From Vibrio comitans (GTDB taxonomy: Bacteria > Pseudomonadota > Gammaproteobacteria > Enterobacterales > Vibrionaceae): a DNA stretch of 64,000 nt. A program made the translations under genes and the position numbers. The notes under the pieces are model-generated. The model had not been told where the DNA came from, ran no database searches, and saw only the letters and a program-made list of their open reading frames with translations. Shown piece after piece: positions 42,987-52,255 of this stretch; the stretch's first letter is position 1; every line of letters begins with the position of its first letter. Location of the stretch: positions 992,001 through 1,056,000 of the forward strand of contig AP024866.1 of assembly GCA_024346835.1 (NCBI GenBank), read 5' to 3'.

Positions 42987-45764
42987 CTAGCCTAGTTCGA
43001 CGTCTTTAGGCATGAGCTGAAACTCTTCAATGGAGCCTATTTCCTTGCCTAATTTTAATGGTGGTGCATCGTGGTGTTGGTTTCCTTGCGTGTGCATAAC
43101 CAATCTATTTGCTGTTCTTGGCTTAAGCTGATCAACTACAAAGCGAATCATATCTGCGCGAGTGAGGCCACGAATCTTATCCACCACGAGCTCTCTGTTA
43201 TTGAACTCTTTATCTTTGTTGCCAATAGAAACCCAGAGTCTTTGGCCTTTGGTTCGAAGGTTATTGTCCGGCGCCATTATTTGATTGAGTAGTCCTTGCT
43301 TACTGTTTTGCCATTGTGCTTCGGTGAGCTCCAAAAGCACCATGTAAAACGCATTTAAGAATTCATCGATAGAAGCAACAAGGTCTATGGGCGCAGCAAC
43401 GGGCGACTGCACGTAAAGGACAATCCCAGGAATACGGTTCAGTGGCATGTTTCCAGTGCCCACCATGTAGCCCAATTGCTGCTTAGTACGGATCTCATTG
43501 AAAAAGGCCGACGACATTAAATGATTCGCTAGGGTAAAGGTGGCAATTGATGTTGGGCTCGAGTCTTTACCTTGGTGGTAGATAGCCACAGCAGAGTCGT
43601 CTTGATTACATTTGACCTCTCGCTGGAACGTCCCTTGACTACCTAATTTAACTAGAGGGCGCAGTGATTCTTTGTATACTTGATTCTCTACACGTAACGC
43701 ATTTTTCAATTCGTCAGAGATTTGATGGGCAGCTTGTTGAGTCCAATCGCCGAAGACGAACATCTCTACGTAGAGTTTGCCTAGCAACATAGATACAAAC
43801 TCTGGAAGTTGCTCTATGGTCACTTGTTCAAGGGCATCAGCAAGTACAGCAGCAGGAGGGTTATTAGGCTGCAAAATCCCCGATAATTGATTGAACAGCT
43901 GTGAAAGTGGTCTATCTTTGCTGGCATTTCGCCATTTACGAAGCATTTGAGCCTTAATAATGTCAAAGCGTTGCTGTTCAAAATTGCGAGTGGCAAACTT
44001 CTCTAAGATCATCTTCAGCAGCTGGGGCTGTTTTTCGCTAAAGCCTGAGATAGTTAGAGTCAAACCGCCTTGGTGGGCATAGATGTTGTAACTCATACCC
44101 GCGATCTCTGCTTGATACGACTGACGAGATAAAGCCTCCATGAAGAGTTCAACACACAAGCGCAGTTTCACTATGCTTTGCGGATCTTGAACAGAGCAGG
44201 GGCTATCTATCGCTATATACAGTGACCCCTTAGGCACTCGAAAGTCGGGTTCTTGAAGATGCCAAAGCCTTAGCCCGGGGAGTTCTTCAATGAGTGTTGG
44301 CAGTTTTTTCCGCTCTTCGAGTGATTTTGGATCTAGGTTGTAGCAAATGAACGGGTTCTTACTGGGCAGTGCAAACTCATCATAAGCTTGCGGATTGCTC
44401 CAGCGATCTACTTGCTCGAAACTTAACTTTTTAGATGAGTATGGGGTGAAGTACCAGTCAGCTTGTTTGTCATAAACTAGCCCTTTTGCAGTAACCCAAA
44501 CGCGAAGGTTTTCCACGCAAAAATAGGGGATAAAACTTTCAATCAATGAACGGTCAAAATCGCTCATTCGATAGTCACCGTACAAGACTTCTTCAATAGG
44601 GTAGTGCTGCAGGTTCATGACCAGATAGCTGGCTAGATCCATTGGCTTTACGGATTCTTGGAAGCGAAACGCAGATTCTAAAACCGCTTGCTTCTCATGG
44701 TAGCGCCAATCCTCAATTCCCTCATCAAACACCAGTTTCATGTAGGAAAAAATCATCTCAATGATGTCATCGATGTGATCAAGCCCTTCAGGTGTGAGCA
44801 GACAGCCGATAGTAAATTCTCGGAAATTGCCACCACTAATACCGCCACCGGCGGCTAAAGAGGTAATCCAGTGTTTATTCTTAAGCGCCAAAGTGAGGCT
44901 TCCTGGCCCTTCATAACCAATAAGGTGAGCAAAATAAGACAGAGGCTTGGTTGCGTAATGCTTATCCATATTGGGAAAAGAGAACGACAGACTTAGCTTT
45001 CGCACTTCTTTTTCTGGTTCGATTTGAATATACAGTTGTTGCTCTTGTTCAGTAAGCAGTGGAGTCGTGAGGGTTTTACCGCCAAAATCTTTATTGGGTA
45101 TATCAGAAAACAAGCCAGTTGCTAATTCTTCAAGCTCATCTAGAGATTGAGGACCGACAAGCACTGCTGTCATTAAATCCGCGGAATAATTCTCATCGTG
45201 AAAACCAATGATTTCATCTCTGATTGAGCCACTTTCTCTGTCACTGAGCGTTTCCTCGTTTCCCACTGAGAATTTTGAAAACGGATGAGCAGGGTTGACC
45301 AATTCTTTTTGTACTTGATAGAAGCGACGAGAATCATCGTGGATTTTCATCTGGTACTCAGAGTTGACCGCTTGTCTTTCTTTGTCCAAGGCTTCTTGAT
45401 TAAACAGGGGAGAAATAAAGAATTGGCTGAACCTGGATAGAGCAGGCTCAAAGAAGTCGGGAGAAACATCGAAGAAAAAACAGGTATGTTCAGTGCCAGT
45501 CCAAGCATTATTGCTCCCCCCATGCTGGCTTATGAATGTTTGGAACTCACCAACTTTAGGATAAGCCTTGGTGCCAAGAAAGAGCATGTGCTCAAGGTAA
45601 TGCGCGAGACCTTCACGGTCTGCAGGGTCATCAAAATGTCCTACTCTCACCGCAAGTGAGGCAGATGAACGTAGTGCTTCGGGAGCCTGAACCAAGATCA
45701 CCTTAAGCTGATTACTTAGGGTTAAGGGACGATAGCTGTTTTTATCATTCGGGCTTTGATGCAC
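42987..45764 (-). CDS. Insulinase/pitrilysin-type M16 metallopeptidase
   Basis: A 925-residue M16A peptidase. The inverted zinc motif is HYLEH (His55, Glu58, His59), and the third ligand is Glu135 in NSEYQMKIHDD, exactly 76 residues after His59 as in pitrilysin. The GGSNNAWTGTEHTCFFFD and C-terminal half (TKQQLGYMVGTGN) match the family. E. coli protease III has a signal peptide, but none is visible here, so this enzyme is probably cytoplasmic. It degrades small peptides in relatives. Divergent from sixA. Confidence 0.9.
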   Translation of the reverse strand: MHQSPNDKNSYRPLTLSNQLKVILVQAPEALRSSASLAVRVGHFDDPADREGLAHYLEHMLFLGTKAYPKVGEFQTFISQHGGSNNAWTGTEHTCFFFDVSPDFFEPALSRFSQFFISPLFNQEALDKERQAVNSEYQMKIHDDSRRFYQVQKELVNPAHPFSKFSVGNEETLSDRESGSIRDEIIGFHDENYSADLMTAVLVGPQSLDELEELATGLFSDIPNKDFGGKTLTTPLLTEQEQQLYIQIEPEKEVRKLSLSFSFPNMDKHYATKPLSYFAHLIGYEGPGSLTLALKNKHWITSLAAGGGISGGNFREFTIGCLLTPEGLDHIDDIIEMIFSYMKLVFDEGIEDWRYHEKQAVLESAFRFQESVKPMDLASYLVMNLQHYPIEEVLYGDYRMSDFDRSLIESFIPYFCVENLRVWVTAKGLVYDKQADWYFTPYSSKKLSFEQVDRWSNPQAYDEFALPSKNPFICYNLDPKSLEERKKLPTLIEELPGLRLWHLQEPDFRVPKGSLYIAIDSPCSVQDPQSIVKLRLCVELFMEALSRQSYQAEIAGMSYNIYAHQGGLTLTISGFSEKQPQLLKMILEKFATRNFEQQRFDIIKAQMLRKWRNASKDRPLSQLFNQLSGILQPNNPPAAVLADALEQVTIEQLPEFVSMLLGKLYVEMFVFGDWTQQAAHQISDELKNALRVENQVYKESLRPLVKLGSQGTFQREVKCNQDDSAVAIYHQGKDSSPTSIATFTLANHLMSSAFFNEIRTKQQLGYMVGTGNMPLNRIPGIVLYVQSPVAAPIDLVASIDEFLNAFYMVLLELTEAQWQNSKQGLLNQIMAPDNNLRTKGQRLWVSIGNKDKEFNNRELVVDKIRGLTRADMIRFVVDQLKPRTANRLVMHTQGNQHHDAPPLKLGKEIGSIEEFQLMPKDVELG

Positions 45765-45968
45765 TTAACGCTCTCCTTTGAGTTACTCACGTCCAAAGAT
45801 GCGAATCTTGATCGAGGTAAACTATTGTTTTGTATGTCAAGTATGGCGGAGCAATGACGTCTAGCAAACCTAAAAAGTAAATTTTTATTGAAATGCTAGC
45901 TCAATCAGAGATAACCCCATGTGTTATGGTGTACTCTTTGATGAGGCAGTCACAAGTTTAGGATAGAA

Positions 45969-46433
45969 ATGAACGTATTTATCATGCGCCATGGAGAGGC
46001 AGGAAGCTTTGCCATAAGCGATGCTGAGCGTACTCTGACCCAGCGCGGAGAACAGCAGTCATTAGAGGTCGCTAAAGCTGTGGTTGGGCAGGGTGTGTCC
46101 CACTTTGACCTCGTGTTAGTCAGTCCCTACATTCGAGCCCAGCAGACATGGGATGTGATTAAAGGGCAATTTTCGGCTACAAAGGTTGAGGAGTGCGTAG
46201 ATATTACGCCCTATGGCCAGTCCGATGATGTCTATCAATATGTTTGTGCAATCGCAGACACACAGAAACCCAATTCCATTCTTCTTGTCTCACATTTACC
46301 GTTGGTGGGCTATCTTACCGCTGAGTTTGTCAATGATATGAGCGCTCCAATGTTTCCAACCTCGGGCTTTGCCGCTATAGACTTTGACCTAGAGAGTAGT
46401 AACGGTGAGTTGATGTGGCATATCGCACCATAA
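45969..46433 (+). CDS. sixA: SixA phosphohistidine phosphatase
   Basis: A 154-residue histidine phosphatase of the RHG superfamily. The catalytic His8 lies in MRHGEAG, and LVSPYIRAQQTWD plus SHLPLVGYL complete the active site. SixA removes phosphate from histidines of HPt domains and PTS Npr. Its length and N-terminus fit E. coli SixA. Confidence 0.92.
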   Translation: MNVFIMRHGEAGSFAISDAERTLTQRGEQQSLEVAKAVVGQGVSHFDLVLVSPYIRAQQTWDVIKGQFSATKVEECVDITPYGQSDDVYQYVCAIADTQKPNSILLVSHLPLVGYLTAEFVNDMSAPMFPTSGFAAIDFDLESSNGELMWHIAP

Positions 46434-46443
46434 TTTATATATA

Positions 46444-46470
46444 AAAACGGCGACCTTCGGTCGCCGTTTT
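46444..46470. terminator. Bidirectional terminator between sixA and the fasciclin gene
   Basis: A perfect 12-bp stem (AAAACGGCGACC / GGTCGCCGTTTT) with a tight TTC loop serves both convergent genes. Confidence 0.88.
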
Positions 46471-46485
46471 CAAATCTATTTGTGC

Positions 46486-46983
46486 TTATTTAGGCATAAT
46501 CACAGTGTCGATAACGTGTATAACGCCGTTTGATGCCTTGATGTCAGTAGCCGTCACAGTAGCGTTGTCTACCATCACGGTACCATCCATTACTTTAATC
46601 ATGACTGTGCCGCCTTGCACTGTTTTCGCCTCACTGAGTTTTACTACATCTGAAGCCATCACTTTTCCTGCAACTACGTGATAGGTCAAAATTGCGACTA
46701 ACTTGTCCTTATTTTCTGGCTTTAAAAGCATTTCGACTGTGCCGTCTGGCAACTTGGCAAACGCTTCATTGGTAGGTGCGAATACCGTAAAGGGGCCTTC
46801 GCCTTTGAGAGTATCAACCAATCCTGCTGCTTGCACCGCTGCGACCAGCGTTGAAAAGTCGTCATTGCTTGCGGCCACATCAACAATGTCTTTCTTCATG
46901 CCATGATGACCAGCGTAGATGTTAAAACTTAGTGCCATAAGGCCGAGTAACCAAACTGCTTTTTTTGCGAGTTGTGAGTACAT
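46486..46983 (-). CDS. Secreted fasciclin (FAS1) domain protein
   Basis: A 165-residue protein with a signal peptide (cleavage near IYA/GHHG) and one FAS1 domain: [66 protein letters not shown]1 proteins mediate adhesion or bind ligands; the function of single-domain bacterial forms is poorly known. A longer frame begins at 47040, but GAGGG at the proper distance marks the ATG at 46983. Confidence 0.88.
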   Translation of the reverse strand: MYSQLAKKAVWLLGLMALSFNIYAGHHGMKKDIVDVAASNDDFSTLVAAVQAAGLVDTLKGEGPFTVFAPTNEAFAKLPDGTVEMLLKPENKDKLVAILTYHVVAGKVMASDVVKLSEAKTVQGGTVMIKVMDGTVMVDNATVTATDIKASNGVIHVIDTVIMPK

Positions 46984-47069
46984 AACGTATCCCTCGTGTT
47001 GTTTTGTTGAATATCCAAACGCTTTGGATACATGCAACATTGATTACGCAACGAGGGAGTAAACGATCA

Positions 47070-47600
47070 TTATTTCTCTGGAATAGAGAGCAGTACCAGC
47101 AGTGCACCAGCGCCACCAAACTCGAGAGGAGCTTGATGATAAGCCATAACATCTGGGTGTTGCGCCAGCCACAATGGAACCTTCTGCTTGAGAATATGCT
47201 TGCCGATGCCGTGCATCACGCTGGCACAATGCACGTTTTCTTTAATACAGTGCGCAATCATAGCGCCAAGTTCACGCTTGGCTTCTTGTTGAGTCATGCC
47301 GTGCATATCTAGATAAACGTCGGGCACATAAACACCACGTCGCAATCGCTTCACTTCATACTTTGATACATCGCTTCGTGCGTAGCGTGTAGGACCGTCG
47401 TCACTCAGCATAGGTTCGAACTCATCAGAGAAGAAAAATTCGTTGTCTTTGGCTTCTCTACTGAACCTTTGCTGTTGTTTTTGCTTTGTCTCTCTTTTTG
47501 GCGGTTGGATTATGGTATCCTGTTGCAACTTTTTAACGCCCTGTACTGCTTCTTTAAACAAAGCAAAGTCATCATCGCTTGGCTTATCTGATTTGTTCAT
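47070..47600 (-). CDS. smrB: SmrB, Smr-domain ribosome rescue endonuclease
   Basis: A 176-residue protein with a charged N-terminal tail and a C-terminal Smr domain. The domain shows DMHGMTQQEAKRELG (the DxH motif) and VMHGIGKHILK (HGxG-type). SmrB binds collided ribosomes and cuts the mRNA between them. It is divergent from prmB, with 61 bp between start codons, the same arrangement as in E. coli. Confidence 0.92.
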   Translation of the reverse strand: MNKSDKPSDDDFALFKEAVQGVKKLQQDTIIQPPKRETKQKQQQRFSREAKDNEFFFSDEFEPMLSDDGPTRYARSDVSKYEVKRLRRGVYVPDVYLDMHGMTQQEAKRELGAMIAHCIKENVHCASVMHGIGKHILKQKVPLWLAQHPDVMAYHQAPLEFGGAGALLVLLSIPEK

Positions 47601-47661
47601 GGAAATGGTTTTCTGATCTATCTTTGATTGGGCAGTATTGTAGCGCTTTTTGGAGAAAATT

Positions 47662-48594
47662 TTGGATAAGATTTTTGTAGATGAAGCAGTGTCGGAACTT
47701 CACACACTGCAAGACATGATTCGTTGGACAGTTAGTCGATTCAACGCGGCGGGACTATTTTATGGTCACGGCACAGATAATGCGTGGGATGAAGCTGTAC
47801 AATTAATCCTGCCTTCACTCTATCTACCCCTAGATGTGCCGTCGCATGTCTTAAATTCACGCCTGACTAGCAGTGAACGTTTACGTATTGTTGAACGAGT
47901 CATTCAGCGTATTAACGAACGTACTCCAACCGCGTACCTGACCAATAAGGCATGGTTCTGTGGTATGGAATTCTTTGTTGATGAAAGAGTATTGGTGCCA
48001 CGCTCACCGATTGGTGAATTGATCGAGAATCAATTCCAACCATGGTTGGTTGACCAACCAACTCGTATCATGGATATGTGTACCGGTAGTGGCTGTATTG
48101 CTATCGCGTGTGCGCATGCGTTCCCTGATGCAGAGGTTGATGCGATTGATATTTCTTCTGACGCGCTAGAAGTGGCAGAGCAGAATATTCAAGATCATGG
48201 TCTAGAGCTTCAAGTTACGCCAATTCGCTCTGACTTGTTCCGTGATTTAGTTAAAGAGAAGTACGATCTTATCGTGACGAACCCGCCATATGTAGACGAA
48301 GAAGATATGAACAGTCTACCAGAGGAATTTAAGCATGAGCCTGAGCTTGGTTTAGCGGCGGGTACTGATGGCCTTAAGTTGGTGCGTCGCATCCTTGCTA
48401 ATGCGCCAAATTACTTATCAGAGCACGGCATCCTGATCTGTGAAGTGGGCAATTCAATGGTTCATATGATGGAGCAGTATCCACAAATTCCATTCACTTG
48501 GATTGAATTTGCTAACGGTGGGCATGGTGTATTCATGCTAACTCGTGAGCAATTAGTTGAATGTGCGGACGAGTTTGCTCTGTACATAGATTAG
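47662..48594 (+). CDS. prmB: PrmB, ribosomal protein uL3 glutamine methyltransferase
   Basis: A 310-residue SAM-dependent methyltransferase. The SAM loop [15 protein letters not shown] is followed by the substrate motif NPPY at residues 207-210. The start is TTG at 47662 ([13 protein letters not shown]), which matches E. coli PrmB in sequence and in length (310) and lies after GGAGA (47652-47656). An in-frame TTG at 47650 would add four residues. PrmB methylates Gln150 of uL3. Confidence 0.94.
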   Translation: MDKIFVDEAVSELHTLQDMIRWTVSRFNAAGLFYGHGTDNAWDEAVQLILPSLYLPLDVPSHVLNSRLTSSERLRIVERVIQRINERTPTAYLTNKAWFCGMEFFVDERVLVPRSPIGELIENQFQPWLVDQPTRIMDMCTGSGCIAIACAHAFPDAEVDAIDISSDALEVAEQNIQDHGLELQVTPIRSDLFRDLVKEKYDLIVTNPPYVDEEDMNSLPEEFKHEPELGLAAGTDGLKLVRRILANAPNYLSEHGILICEVGNSMVHMMEQYPQIPFTWIEFANGGHGVFMLTREQLVECADEFALYID

Positions 48595-48615
48595 TTTTAA
48601 AGAACTGAATTGAAT

Positions 48616-48643
48616 AACGGCACCCATGGAGGTGCCGTTTTTT
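48616..48643 (+). terminator. Terminator after prmB
   Basis: A 9-bp stem AACGGCACC / GGTGCCGTT with a 6-nt loop is followed by a run of T. Confidence 0.85.
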
Positions 48644-48729
48644 GTTGTCAAAGATCTTTACAATAGAGTGTGATAAGGCGAGTATGAAAGGCATTAGCTC
48701 GCACAAAACAGACTTACAATGAGGAAGTA

Positions 48730-49815
48730 ATGGCAGGAAACAGCATTGGCCAGCATTTTCGCGTAACCACATTTGGCGAAAGCCATGGTATCGCTTTGGG
48801 TTGTATCATCGATGGATGCCCTCCTGGTTTAGCTCTAGAAGAAGCTGACCTTCAAAAAGACCTAGACCGCCGCCGTCCGGGTACCTCTCGTTATACTACC
48901 GCTCGTCGAGAACCGGATGAGGTGAAGATCCTTTCTGGGGTGTTCGAAGGACAAACGACAGGAACGTCAATTGGTCTATTGATCGAAAATACCGATCAGC
49001 GCTCAAAAGATTATTCTGAGATCAAAGATAAATTCCGTCCAGGTCATGCCGATTACACTTACCACCAAAAGTATGGTGTGCGTGATTATCGTGGTGGTGG
49101 TCGCTCTTCTGCTCGTGAAACCGCTATGCGTGTGGCGGCAGGTGCGGTCGCGAAAAAGTACCTAGCACAAGAGTTTGGTGTTGAAATCAAGGCCTATTTA
49201 ACTCAAATGGGTGATGTGAAAATTGAGAATATCGATTTTGACGAAATTGAAAACAACCCGTTCTTCTCTCCAGATGCTGCTGCCGTTGAAAAGTTTGATC
49301 AACTGATTCGCGACTTGAAAAAAGAGGGCGACTCTGTAGGCGCTAAACTGCAAGTGGTCGCAAAGGGCGTCCCAGTGGGTTTAGGTGAGCCTATCTTTGA
49401 TCGACTCGATGCTGATGTTGCTCACGCCCTGATGAGCATTAATGCGGTTAAGGGTGTTGAGATTGGTGATGGTTTTGAAGTGGCAGCACAGAAGGGCAGC
49501 GAGCATCGCGATGAGCTAACTCCAGATGGATTTGCTTCAAACCATGCTGGTGGCATCTTAGGTGGCATCTCAACTGGCCAAGACATTGTAGCCAATATTG
49601 CACTTAAGCCGACATCAAGTATTACCGTACCGGGTAATACCATCAATCGTCAGGGTGAAGCGACGCAGCTAATTACTAAAGGTCGTCACGACCCATGTGT
49701 TGGCATCCGCGCTGTACCGATTGCTGAAGCTATGCTAGCCATTGTGGTGCTTGATCATTTGCTTCGCCATCGCGGTCAAAACTTTGGTGTGACAACAGAA
49801 ACGCCGAAGATTTAA
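48730..49815 (+). CDS. aroC: AroC, chorismate synthase
   Basis: A 361-residue enzyme matching AroC through its length. Family blocks include [52 protein letters not shown] and [24 protein letters not shown]. The late block [22 protein letters not shown] is also present. It makes chorismate from EPSP with reduced FMN, the last common step of aromatic biosynthesis. The terminators on both sides indicate monocistronic transcription. Confidence 0.96.
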   Translation: MAGNSIGQHFRVTTFGESHGIALGCIIDGCPPGLALEEADLQKDLDRRRPGTSRYTTARREPDEVKILSGVFEGQTTGTSIGLLIENTDQRSKDYSEIKDKFRPGHADYTYHQKYGVRDYRGGGRSSARETAMRVAAGAVAKKYLAQEFGVEIKAYLTQMGDVKIENIDFDEIENNPFFSPDAAAVEKFDQLIRDLKKEGDSVGAKLQVVAKGVPVGLGEPIFDRLDADVAHALMSINAVKGVEIGDGFEVAAQKGSEHRDELTPDGFASNHAGGILGGISTGQDIVANIALKPTSSITVPGNTINRQGEATQLITKGRHDPCVGIRAVPIAEAMLAIVVLDHLLRHRGQNFGVTTETPKI

Positions 49816-49832
49816 ACTGGCTTTGAATCATT

Positions 49833-49867
49833 AAAAGGCTCTGAACATTGATGTTCAGAGCCTTTTT
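49833..49867. terminator. Bidirectional terminator between aroC and the TRIC gene
   Basis: A perfect 16-bp stem (arms 49833-49848 and 49851-49866) closes on TG and has T-runs on both strands. Confidence 0.9.
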
Positions 49868-49874
49868 TATAGGT

Positions 49875-50498
49875 TTAATGCAGTGAGTTTTCTGCCTCAA
49901 GATGAAATGAAGGTAGGCGCCATTTAAATCTTACGGCCGCCATTCTCAATAGATAACCGACAATCAGTGTTGAGATGGTGGCTGTTACCTCATCAATACC
50001 AAACTCTAGCTGGGCTAAGTAGAGTCCCGATGCGATCAGTGCTACCGATGCGTACAGTTCTTCGTGTAAGACCAAGGGTGTTTGACGGCAGATGAGGTCT
50101 CGAAGAAGCCCGCCAAAGACGCCAGTGACCAAAGCCGAAACCATGCAGATAAGAGCATGGTGTCCCATTGCCATCGCTACCTTAGTCCCTATGATACTAA
50201 ATACAATCAACCCCAAAGCATCTAAGCGAATGAACACTCCCTTTAGCTTGATGACCCATTTGGCAAGTCCAGTAGTCAGTACACCGGCAACGCAGGTAAT
50301 CACTAAAAATTCTGGATTTTTAACCCAGCTTAATGGGTAGTGACCAAGCAAAATATCTCGGACTGTTCCACCGCCTATGGCCGTTGCGCTTGCTACCAGC
50401 ATCACGCCAAACCAATCCATTTTGCGTCGACCTGCGCTTAAGGCGCCTGTCATAGCTTCAGCCGCAATACCTATGATATATAAAACACTTAGTAGCAT
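49875..50498 (-). CDS. TRIC-type (UPF0126) cation channel family protein
   Basis: A 207-residue membrane protein with seven predicted segments. Two repeated halves carry GGGTVRDILLG and GGLLRDLIC, the duplicated signature of trimeric intracellular cation channel-like bacterial proteins (YicG type). Such proteins form monovalent-cation channels in structural studies; the physiological role in bacteria is unknown. Divergent from epmC. Confidence 0.85.
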   Translation of the reverse strand: MLLSVLYIIGIAAEAMTGALSAGRRKMDWFGVMLVASATAIGGGTVRDILLGHYPLSWVKNPEFLVITCVAGVLTTGLAKWVIKLKGVFIRLDALGLIVFSIIGTKVAMAMGHHALICMVSALVTGVFGGLLRDLICRQTPLVLHEELYASVALIASGLYLAQLEFGIDEVTATISTLIVGYLLRMAAVRFKWRLPSFHLEAENSLH

Positions 50499-50712
50499 GT
50501 TGTGAGACTCTAATCATGACCAGTTTTGCTGGTAGGTGGAAAAATTAGGCGTGAGTGTAGAGCGAAATACGAGCGCTGACGAATGAGATTTTGTACCGAC
50601 GCAATCGTTTGTCAGATTATTAAATCTAATAGCGGAGCAAGACAGTGGGTTTACCTGTAAAGCTAAAAAAGCGACAATATTGTTTTACTCTAACGCAACG
50701 ACCAAGCTCGCT

Positions 50713-51243
50713 ATGACTCACGAGTACTCAGACCTAATCACTCTTTTTAACGACACTTTTTCTGCTTCGTTCAATACCAAGCTAGAACTTGGTGGAGATG
50801 AGCCGATCTATCTCCCTGCGGATGAAGAACATAGCCATCATCGCATTATTTTTGCCAGAGGCTTTTATGCCTCTGCGCTACATGAGATAGCGCACTGGTG
50901 CGTAGCTGGTCCTGAGCGACGACTCATTGAAGATTTTGGCTACTGGTATGAACCGGATGGTCGTGATGCAGATACGCAGGCTGAATTCGAAAAAGTGGAA
51001 GTCAGGCCCCAAGCCTACGAATGGCTGCTTTCACAAAGTGCAGGATTTCGCTTTCAAGTTAGCTGTGACAACTTGCACGGTGCGTTTGAGCCAGATAGAT
51101 TAGGTTTTATGAAAAAAGTGCATGCAGAGGTCATCGACATTTTAGAGAAAGGCTTGCCAACTAGGGTCGAGATGCTTTCTAATGCGCTTCGGGAACATTA
51201 CAGTGTCCCTCCACTTACTCAGGAAGACTTTAAGGTACTTTAA
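50713..51243 (+). CDS. epmC: EpmC, elongation factor P hydroxylase
   Basis: A 176-residue protein homologous to E. coli YfcM/EpmC. The metal motif is ALHEIAHWCVAG, and conserved stretches DFGYWYEPDGRDADTQAEFEKVEV and SCDNLHGAFEPDR are visible. It hydroxylates the lysyl-lysine modification on EF-P. The frame opens at a TTG at 50680, but the family N-terminus fits the ATG at 50713 (MTHEYSDLI). It is followed by yfcL after 3 bp, as in E. coli. Confidence 0.9.
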   Translation: MTHEYSDLITLFNDTFSASFNTKLELGGDEPIYLPADEEHSHHRIIFARGFYASALHEIAHWCVAGPERRLIEDFGYWYEPDGRDADTQAEFEKVEVRPQAYEWLLSQSAGFRFQVSCDNLHGAFEPDRLGFMKKVHAEVIDILEKGLPTRVEMLSNALREHYSVPPLTQEDFKVL

Positions 51244-51246
51244 ACC

Positions 51247-51513
51247 ATGATTTTACAACTCGAAGAACAACTCTTAGACACCATTGACCAAACCGTTGCC
51301 ACAGCTTCGGATGATGAGTTGTTTGCTGGTGGTTATCTGCGTGGTCATATTTCCCTTGCAGCCGCTGATTGCGAATATGAAGCCGTTACTGAAGTCGCCG
51401 TATTTAAACAAAAAATTGAACAAAGCTTGGCTGATGCGCAATCTGAACTGACCCCAGCAGATCGCGTTATCGTGGCAGATATGTGGGATGCCTTATCAAA
51501 GTCAATCGCTTAA
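51247..51513 (+). CDS. yfcL: YfcL family protein
   Basis: An 88-residue cytosolic protein similar to E. coli YfcL, sharing ASDDELFAGGYLRGHISLA near the N-terminus and VADMWDAL at the end. The function is unknown. It forms an operon with epmC (3-bp gap). Confidence 0.85.
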   Translation: MILQLEEQLLDTIDQTVATASDDELFAGGYLRGHISLAAADCEYEAVTEVAVFKQKIEQSLADAQSELTPADRVIVADMWDALSKSIA

Positions 51514-51641
51514 TCTTTTCTTCAACCAGCGACCTTGTTCAGTTTTTTTGATGGAGTTGTTACAACGGACTCTATGGTCAAATGCTCTGATCTTATTATT
51601 ATGAACGTAACACTAAGAGACAGTTAAAATAGGAAGTGAAC

Positions 51642-52178
51642 ATGAAAGTAGTCGCGTTTGGAGCAAGCACAAGCTCAACCTCTATCAATAAAACTCTAGC
51701 TGCTTATGCTGCTGAGCAAATTCCTGGCGCTGACGTCGAAGTCATTGACCTAATTGATTTCCCAGCGCCGCTGTTCAGCGAAGACACGGAAAAGGAAATT
51801 GGTCATGCGCAGTCAGCTCAAAAGCTGATTGCTAAGATTGGTCGCGCCGATGCTGTGATTGTCTCGTTTGCTGAACATAATGGTAGTTACACTGCTGCGT
51901 ACAAAAATCTGTTTGATTGGGCGACTCGCATTGAGCGCAATGTATTTCAAAACAAACCCGTTGTGTATTTGGCGACGTCTCCAGGCCCAGGTGGTGCGCA
52001 GAGCGTACTTGCAAGCGCAGTAGGCTCTGCACCTTATTTTGGTGCTGACGTCAAAGCGTCACTTTCTATTCCAAGTTTCTACGATGTTTTTGACGTCGAA
52101 AACAATGAGTTCAAAGAGATTGAACTTAAAGGCAAGGTTCAAGAAGCGGTAGAGAGTTTAGTGGCAGAGGTTGCGTAA
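51642..52178 (+). CDS. NAD(P)H-dependent FMN reductase family protein
   Basis: A 178-residue flavodoxin-like reductase. FGASTSSTSINKTLA forms the FMN phosphate loop, VIVSFAEHNGSYTAAYKNLFDW is the central motif, and TSPGPGGAQSVLASA completes the site. Enzymes of this family reduce FMN, quinones or chromate. The ATG at 51642 follows AGGAAG with 5-nt spacing; the GTG at 51636 overlaps that site. Confidence 0.85.
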   Translation: MKVVAFGASTSSTSINKTLAAYAAEQIPGADVEVIDLIDFPAPLFSEDTEKEIGHAQSAQKLIAKIGRADAVIVSFAEHNGSYTAAYKNLFDWATRIERNVFQNKPVVYLATSPGPGGAQSVLASAVGSAPYFGADVKASLSIPSFYDVFDVENNEFKEIELKGKVQEAVESLVAEVA

Positions 52179-52202
52179 ACTTCTTTCGTTTCGAATCAAA
52201 AC

Positions 52203-52243
52203 AAAAATGGGCACATCTCGGTTTATAGAGTGTGCCCATTTTT
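52203..52243. terminator. Bidirectional terminator between the FMN reductase and mnmC genes
   Basis: The 13-bp arms AAAAATGGGCACA / TGTGCCCATTTTT are separated by 15 nt; T-runs are present in both directions. Confidence 0.85.
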
Positions 52244-52255
52244 ATTGTCTACAGA